Shown one piece after another: positions 49,001 to 58,700 of a stretch of DNA of 64,000 nt. Positions within the stretch are counted from its first letter, which is position 1; the number at the start of each line of letters is the position of its first letter. The stretch is taken from NCBI RefSeq assembly GCF_964204645.1, contig NC_134028.1:18388153-18452152 (forward strand), in the 5' to 3' direction. The translations under genes and the position numbers were made by a program. This DNA comes from Tubulanus polymorphus. Lineage: Eukaryota > Nemertea > Palaeonemertea > Tubulaniformes > Tubulanidae. The notes under the pieces are model-generated. The model did not search any database, was not told where the DNA came from, and was given only the letters and a program-made list of their open reading frames with translations.

Positions 49001-52000
49001 CTTCCTAATCTGTTTGTGTCAATTTTCAGCGTACAATAAATTGTGATCACCGTATTATAGAAATCGACATTTACTTTGTTCAGTTTTAACTTGAAGTGTA
49101 ATACGTTTAGGGCCGCGAGCTGGTAAGAGAGTTTGTGGATATTTTCTGCATGTTGGGATGGTCGGCATTTTAACAAGAAATGTTTTGTTGTTAGTTGGGC
49201 GTTCCAAAACGTACACATTGGGCTGTCTATGTTTAAAAAATTGTGCTAAAAAGATGCGCTTTTAGAAGATCGGATCTTAATCTGTTAAGGCAGATTTCTT
49301 CTTCTCTGTTTAAGTTTTTCAACATGGACGTACTAATAACCTTTGCAGTTGATTTTCGGAAACTAATTTTTGATTAAAATGCGGAAAGTATTCCTAAGAG
49401 ATTGAAGTGTAATGTTCCAGCATTTCATAAGTGTAAATTTAGGAGATTTCCTTGTTTTTTGCGATAGCAATGCGGGAATTTCAAAAGGTCTGCTTGAGCG
49501 AGTGGGGAGGGTGTGTGGTTCAAACATCGTTCTAATGTAAACAGGGAAGTGTCCATGGGAAACCTTATACATACATAAATATTCGATGTCTTCTGGTGCG
49601 ACGGGAGGATAAATTTTGCCAGTTTAAAACAGACAAGACATTATTAGTACTAGTTCCTTGCATACATTCAGATACCAAGAGCGCAGCTTTGTAAGGAAGC
49701 CTTTCTAAACGATCAAGGACGGTTTTGTTTGCACTATTGTATAGTATGTCGCAATAGTCAAAATGAGGGAAAATAAACGAGTGGTAAATTAAGTTTAAAT
49801 GGTGGGAGAGGAAATCAGAAATATCAACTCTGTACTTGGATATACCACCCAAAATCTGGCTCAGATATGTTGATGATGTCCTTGCTTTATTGCCCTGTGA
49901 TTTTAATGTTGATAATTTCCTTTTGTATCTTAACTCTCTATAACCATGCCTAAATTTAACTTACGAATGGGAATCTAATGGTAAAATGCCGTTTCTTGAT
50001 GTTTTAATTATCAACTGCATGTCCTCTTTAAATTTTTCAGTTTATGGGAAGCGTTCCTGTTTCGTTGATGATTATAATTGAGTTGGATTGTGAGTCCTGG
50101 AAACTCGCCTTACCTGACTTCATTTTGAAATAAATTGCCCATGGGCAAAGTGTGGTTTACCTTGAAAGCTAGAGGTTGTTTGGAGTAAAGGCATTGCTTG
50201 AAAAAAAAATCTTTTTAATTCGTGACTTCAAAGTTCTATAAGATTATATTGTATTTTATCTTTCTTAAAGAATTATTTTGTAGTCAAATAAGACCAAAGA
50301 TAAACATTTGTTTGTGGTCTACGTCCAAAATTTCGTAGGGTACAGGGAGGCGCGGCATTGGAAACTATTTTATATTTTCAAAGAAATATTTTTCACAACA
50401 TGAAAAAATATTCAAATAAAATTCATATGATGTCACACATCAGAGGGTGGCTAAATATTGAGTCTTGCAAACGAAACCTTTTCGAATGTATGGCCGCGGA
50501 TACTAAAACTGGGGTGTAGTATTATATCGTTTTAAATCCGTTAAATTAACCACTACAATATTCAGACCTCGACCTATACCTATAGTTTGCTGCTTAGTAT
50601 TTTCCGTTCACAAGAAATTATGACTTTTTACAAATTCTATCAAACAGAAACACAGCGCTCATCTGCTACGACGATTATTCAGCCTGTTATCATACCAAAC
50701 GTGCACGCGCCAAGCAGGGTTACAGCATCACCATATAGTAGTCTGCATGAGCGTGTGTTTGTGTGCGCAACAGTCTAATGTTAGCACTCCCGCGCACGTG
50801 GAGACCTTAGTGAACGTTCGCTTCACTACTATCTTAATCAACACATTCACCGGGTATTAAAATGAAACAATACCTATGGCGATATGTGAATTTTTATATT
50901 CTCACCAGCAATGAGCATTTAAAATTCGCACATATACGGCACCTAGTCCAATGAAACGTTCGCCATTAATGGCTTTCCCATAATTATTTTAGTAGCGCCG
51001 GGAATTCCCCGTATATCCCAAAAACAGCCAATCACATTCGCTCGTAGAGATGAAAAAAGTTTGATAAAAGTTTGTTGAATCAAAAGTTGCAACGAAGCTG
51101 TCACCTGAGCTGAAAAAAGAAAGCAGTTGACCGAGTCTTGGTCCAAAGTTGAGCATAGGAATTTAGAGCGTTGTCTCGTGTAGAAATATCAGACGCTGAA
51201 ATATCGTTTATGATGAATGCTCATCAGGAAGCCTTTGCATGAATATCGCATGTTGGTTGCGGAAGGAAAATACTTGGGATTACTCCAAAATCAGATGAAT
51301 GCCGATAATCTGACCAAGATAACATTGACTGATGAAACTTACCATTCGAAAATATCACAACCTCGGTATTAGATCATATCTGGGAGAGAAGCGCTTCGAT
51401 AAGCTGAAAACGGATGCAATGTGTGCATATATAGTAAAGTTGAAGCAGGGAGACAAATAATGGCTCCACTCCCAGATTATACGTCTCCATTCATTATTTC
51501 GAGCATTCAGTACTACTGCGGTGGACTATGTTGGTCCATTCTTAACGAAACAATGCCACGAAAAGGTTCCTACCAAGGTGCCATAACCTGAAACCTATGA
51601 ACTTGAAACTAATCAAAGAAACAATCATAGAAATACCAAGTATTTGTACTATTCAACACCCCCTGGTGACCATTTAAATAAATTGCCCATGGGCAAAGTG
51701 TGGTTTACCTTGAAAGCTAGAGGTTGTTTGGGGTAAGGGCATTGCTTGAAAAATCTTTTTAATTCATGACTTCAAAGTTCAACAAGTTTAAATATTGGAT
51801 TATTTTGTAGTCAAATAAGACCAAAGATATACATTTGTTTAGGCGCGGCATGGAAACTTATACTTTCAAAGAAATATTTTTCATAGTATGAAAAAATATT
51901 CATTCATATGATGTCACATATCAAAGGGTGGCTGAATGTATGGCTGCGGAAGCTAAAATACCGGTAGTAAGAAATCGGCCCATTAGATCGTTTTAAATCC

Positions 52001-55000
52001 TGGAAATCACCACTGACTACAATATTCAGACCTCGACCTACGTAACCTGTAGTTTGCTGCTTAGTATTTTCAGGTTACAAGAAATTACAATTTATTACGA
52101 ATTCTATCAAACAGAAAACACAGCGCTCTTCTTCTGCTGATGAAATGTCAAACGCGCCAGCAAGCAGCGTTACAGTATCACTATAGTAGTGTATACTGTA
52201 CGCGCATGTGTTTGTATGTGCAAGAGCCTAATCTAATGATTTCCGCGCGCACGTGGAGGCCTTGTACGTGTAAGTGAATGTTCGCTTACACTTCAATGCC
52301 AATCAAATCAATCACCGGGTATTAAAATGAAACAATACCTATGGCGGATAATAATTACATTCTCACCAGCAATGAGCATTTGAAATTCGCACGTTTACGG
52401 CACCAGGTCCAATGAAACGTTCGCCATTCTATGGCTTTCCCATAAATATTTTAGTAGCGCCGGAATTCCCCGTATATCCCAAAAAAGCCATTCACATTCG
52501 CTCGTAGAGACAACGCCACCCAATCCAGGTCATTGCAATTTTATACGCGAGAGCTTAGAATTTTCCCGCCAAAAACAGTTTTTCGTAGAATTTTTACTCA
52601 GTTGACCATTTCGTCGACGTAGGTTAGCCATGTCTTCAATCGCATCGATTATACGTCATTTAACCCGAAAACCAATGAAAAAAACGTACCGCGATATTAC
52701 ATGAATTGGCTTAATGCCAACATCATATCGCTGATAAAGGTAAACCGAAAAACCAATGACCTTCAAACTCCCTACAATCATAGCACATGTCATGAACTAC
52801 AAATTTGCAATTGATTGTTGTAATAAGCCTAGGTACCAATGTAGTATGGAAATATTAAGCTATTGTACTATTCAGCGCCTTCTGGTGATCATATACAAAT
52901 ATCAATGACCTTAACACCCACCACAATCAAAGAACATGTCATGAGCTATAACCTGGCAATTGATTGTGGTTAAAAAAATACATACAAATGCAGGTGCCAA
53001 TATAAATAGACAAATTGTATATGATTCAATATTTAACTCCCAGGTGGCAAGAACAAAGAATCGCCGGGTGATCTCAATTCCACATAAGATGTTTCCTATA
53101 CCAGTGCTAATAAAATGCAAATAGCAAGACTACATTCTCATACGACAAATAAAAACTCTACAAGGAACTATATATGACTTGATAGCCAAATGTACATTTT
53201 CAGAATCCAAGTTTGCTGCCAATCAGCAGTCTTGGATCCGATCAGCACAAATATCTGACTCCTTTTATGGTCATACAAAATATAAATTCGGATTCAATGG
53301 CGATCGGACAAAAATTTCGGTCTGTAGAGCGTTCACAAGAAAGCTGATGCATGTACGCACACAGGCACACCAAACTACCACTATGACCCAGTGGTACAGC
53401 GTAAGCCCGACTGGCCTTTTACCAAGCAAGCTAACCAGTAAGCCCGTTACAAGTTACAAATGATTATAGAGTGATTGACTACGAAATCCTTTGCCAGTAA
53501 ATCTTGGACTGTTGTGTCATATCATATCTCAATATTCGGGTTTTAACAGGAGATAAGGAGTATATATAGTTATAATAGTAGGTTTATATGCAATCAGTGG
53601 TACAGCAATCAAATCAGTCGAAAAATCAACCTACGCATGCTTTTTGAATAGACAACGAAACCTAGCAACAAGCTGACGAATCAGCATTTGTGTTACAAAA
53701 ATGCACGTGTAAACATTGCAGTTTTTACATGCATATTTTGAAAAAGACTGTTCATATACTTTTTTTCTATGGGCCCAAAGTAATGGTAAAAATCAAATTA
53801 TGATTAAAGGACATTTTCCATCAAAATTGCACTTTCCATGATTACTTAAACAGATTAAAATTTAGTACATATAACCACCAGAGATTTGATCAATCAATGT
53901 CTCTCACATGCCGTACATAAGTAATTTATCCATCACTTCGTGCATGAAGTTCACACACATCCCACAGTGGCGCTATTGATGATGTTATCTCTGACAATCG
54001 ACGCAAGCATGTGTACGCGCTAGTTCATGTAAGCCTATATATAATTGATTAAATAAAAAACATTTCTTTGCTGTTTTCAAAGAACCATAGCACTTGTTTA
54101 TTATGTCATGCATAACAGTAGCGACAGTATACGATGGTAAGGGATAATTAATTCAAAAACACTTCCAAAAGGATAAAATTCCCTATGAAATGTCAACTGA
54201 AATTATGGAAGCCACTAGCATTTGGCAGGAAAGGATTGGAGTATGACTCATGTATGCATGCGCCAGCATTAGAAAATAAACCAGTAGCAGTATAGTGTTC
54301 ATATAGTAACCACGTATTCTGTTACTCCGTCTCGTAGCATTTCATGCAAATCCTACAGTTTGGTGCCATGACCAGGATGCCTGATCAAGGATATGAACAA
54401 GAAAACCAAGCCCAAGCACTATCTCAGTTTGAAACGAAGCCGGGGGCCTACCGAGGCATCGTCAATAAACTAATAAAAGTGGCACTGGGCAAAGACCATC
54501 AAGATTCAAGCGAAGACCTACAAAAAATGGTCGAACGCAAGAAGACAAGAAGATGACATCAATCGAACAATTGACGAACAGATCCTCGATGAAACTGAAG
54601 ATGACTCCTTGGACACTTGGAGATCTTAGATACAGATACATACAACAATGACGTTAGAATGCGAGGTAAAATATTAAAACTCGTCAAACAGAAAACGAAG
54701 CCAGATAACTCAACACCAACTCCAAAATCAACTATCAACCAGAATTCAACAAAACTGCCTAAAATCAAACAACCGGAGTTTAAGGGAGAGCAAATTAATT
54801 GGATTACGCTCAAAGAAATCGCTGTCTGAATTGCTGGTCCACAAAGACACGAGACTCGCTGATCTAAAAACATTTCGGTACCTACAAGCACAATCAACAG
54901 GTGACGCACTAAAAACTATATCGGGATTATCTACTATGAGCAACAATTATATTCACGCCATAGATTTATTAACAAAACCGTACGGTCAAAGCCACGAGAT

Positions 55001-55686
55001 AACCCAAATATGACGACACGTCTTGATATGAAAAACCCAGACATTTCCGCGGATAGTATGTGTTTCTATCACGACAATATTGAAAATTGTGTCCGTGGTT
55101 TGGAGTCACTCGGCACAACAGAGGACACTTATGGAGATTCATTAGTACCTATCATAATGGGACATCTACCAATAATCTGTGGAACCAAATTGCGCGGGAG
55201 CATGGCGATTCTTAGTGGACTTTCAAAGAAATACGTGATGCTATAGTTAAGGAAATTACAGCCAGGCAAATCGGATCAGAGCAGTCTGAACATACAGATG
55301 AAACTCAACCATCCGCTATAGTTACTTCCATGAGAGACCTATGAAGCCCAGTAAGACATATGTACCATCACCAGGACCTAAATTCAGTATAATCTTTACA
55401 TAATGTAAAACAGGCGACCACAAATCGCATGAATGCAACATAGTCGAGTCGGAAGGTAAACGCTAATATTTAAACGAGATGAGGTTTGCATCAAAGATTT
55501 ACGTAAAGACCACATGGATCCCATTAGCCAAGCGAAATATACATTTAGATTCTGCAAGTAGTTTGATTCATCACTAAATATAAATGTAAAGGAGGTCAAG
55601 TACGATGAAAACGCTTAAGTGATCAATATGCAAACATCATCACTGGGAAATGAACTACTGAAAACAGCCCAGGCTCCTATAGGATA

Positions 55687-55783
<97 letters not shown>

Positions 55784-58700
55784 CAATAATCAAGTTTCCA
55801 CTACAATAATTGGTTTAATGAAGGCGCTCAAGGCACTTATATTACCCGTCTCAAAGCTGTAACCCTTGGCTTTGATTTGCACAGCTCTGAGACGGAAAAA
55901 CAAAACCTTTCTGGCTTTGGCGGGAAATCATTTAGTTGGCAAGATTATCCCATCTTCTACATTGATCTAATTACCAGAGTCGAACCCAAGAACATTTGCG
56001 TCTACGTAATACCGGAATTATCTGAAAAATTACATGCAGGGAACCGTTGAAAAATTCTTCTATTTACAAAATCTGGAATTGGCTGACCATGTAACGTCAA
56101 ATTCATTCAAAATCGATCTGTAAATCGGAGGCGATTACTACTGGCTCATCGTCGGCGACGAACACATCGGAGGAGACGAACACCAGTTGTAGATAGTTCT
56201 CAAATTGGTTGGCTGATGAGCGAGCCGACATTGATAAACATAAGGCCTTGAAGCATTGGTAGATTACACTGTGGTAAGGTATTAACTGGTTAACGTATTA
56301 CATCTGCCGGTAAATGTTCTGTGACGATGTTGATTGGGAGACCACAGTATTAAGGTCAATTTGTTTTAGTACTGTTAGTACAATTTTCATTCATGCTAAA
56401 AATTAATTTCATTTTTCTGACGAACAATTTAGCCTAGGCTATTTGTATTGTTTAACCTCATTAATGCGATTCTGTTAAAAAGACGAAATTAGTTTATTCT
56501 TGTCTTCCATGATGTCCCAGCTAAGATATTTATATCAATCAAGATTTGTATACAAAAACCCATTTAATAAAACAATTTCGGCACTTTCGCCTACACGAGA
56601 TTCGTAACAACGATGTACAATTGTAAGGGTAATTTCGACTGACTGTGGAGCAGGACTCGAACCCACTTGTCGTCACTAAGCACTGAGAGTGGATTCAACA
56701 GCACTGCGCCTTATCTCACTGACACTAAGCTACTGAGGCCATTCGAATAAATTCCCCAAAAATGTGCAGCAGCGCGGCAAATAACCATCACAATTTTGCA
56801 ATTTACGACAAACAACGTGTAAATTTAATCACTGTTGTGGTGTTCAACACATGGAAAAGATAATAAAAGTTATTTTCTCCCGGCGCGCATTACAAAGCGA
56901 ATCTATCTGCCGAGTGCGTACAGGGCTGCTACCGCCTCCTAAGTGCGCAGGAAGCGGGCAGCGCATCTTTAAGTGAAAACGTATCTTAGAATATGGCTGA
57001 ACCGATGGAATTTTACAATAAACTGTCAGCCAACTGATTGATGATACAACATGGCTGTTCTCGGCGTACTCAACAATGATATTTTCCTCCAATAAACAAC
57101 TCTGGTAAAATTGAATAAAATGATCTATCTTTATTGGTGATATCGTATCATGGGTGGTAGCCTACCGTAACTGATGTTTTGTGTCATCATGAAATGGTTT
57201 TAACTTTAGTAAAGGCGTTCCCGCACGATCACATAGCTTACCTATGCGGGTTTCAGTCATGAGTAGGCCTGCGCTTCCACTGCTCTAAAAATACATATTC
57301 TGCCGTTGAGAATTAATCCCAATTAGTTCCATTTGTTCTGATAGTTGGAATAACAGTGATATTCAAACACTATGACATTTATAAATCGGGGGTACATAAA
57401 TCTTTGTTTTTCTATTCGCCATTCTTTACTACTAATGTCAAAGCGGGCATATCACTACGCAATTGCTTAACCCCTCCCATCTACCAGATAAATAACGAGA
57501 AAATGCGATTGAATAACTTTTTGGACCATTAAATCAGAAATCTGGTGACGCACTGTTGTGGGGAATTACTGAAACATTATTTTCAGTCCTTTTCAGCTGT
57601 TTCTATTGTTTTACGTGAACGGAGTGACAATTTGAAGTTACTAAGGAAATGAGTAGAGTCGGCGCTATTTTTTCGTACAACTATTTTCGATCCATTTTAC
57701 TAGCTTTGGCATGACGTCATAGACGTCAACCAATGCTAATAATGTGTTTCAATACTCACCAGATAGCAATGATACAACATCGTCGTTTGAAACATACCAT
57801 GAGAGGACGAAAACGGAAAACATATCGCATCGCTACCGTTGAAAGAGGACCACGAACCTCCTCCAACTAATCGCGATATGTGCGTGAAAAGAACCCGATC
57901 AATGATCGATCATTGATTCGGAAACTAGATGACAAAACTACAGAAACTCACGACAAAATGATCAATGATCAACATAAGCGAGAATTCACAGAAATAGTAC
58001 CAAAGGAAAACGAAAATAAAGAGGAAGGTCATGACTTGACTCATCATTCCGTACACAAGATTCTGAGACGACCCCCTGCCAAGTTGTGTATAACTGTAGT
58101 TCTAAATCGGGGGACAAGCTGAGGTTAAACGATGATCTAGAACCGGCGCGTCACTTATTAAAGATTTGGTCGCTATCCTTCGGCGACTTCGCGTAAAAAG
58201 CATTGGAATAAGTAGTGACATCAAGAAACTGATCTTGAAAGTTAAATTAAAACCGGAAGTTAGAAAGTTTACTAAATTTCTATGGCTTTCAGATCCTGAG
58301 GAAAAAGAGAGTGAGTTTATAGTGTATATAAGTTTACATCTTCGTTATTTGGCTCGAAAAGTTCACACTTTATTCTTAATTCAGCGTTAAAGCACCATAT
58401 TGAGAATGATGGTTCAGACATCTCAAAGGACATAAAAACGTAATATCTTAGTGGATAACATTCTCAGCAGCATGTTGACGGAAATGCGACCTGATATTAT
58501 GAAACACAACGCAATGAGAGTACTATTGCTTGTAAATTACTTGTATTATTGTACGATCACTCTTGTTTATTTTTTGCTACTTTTCAAGTAGAATTTAAGT
58601 CTTAATTTGTCTATTCCTTAATTTGTCATTTGATCACTTTGCTAGCCTGCAGTACCAAAGAAAATTGAAGTATGACTCTTGTAATCTATATAACATCTTC

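Noticed and set aside
53179-53463. 94-aa ORF
   Set aside because: No domain, no splice or homology support, in repeat-rich sequence.
56643-56745. Functional tRNA gene
   Set aside because: A- and B-box-like words exist, but the acceptor and anticodon stems do not pair well.
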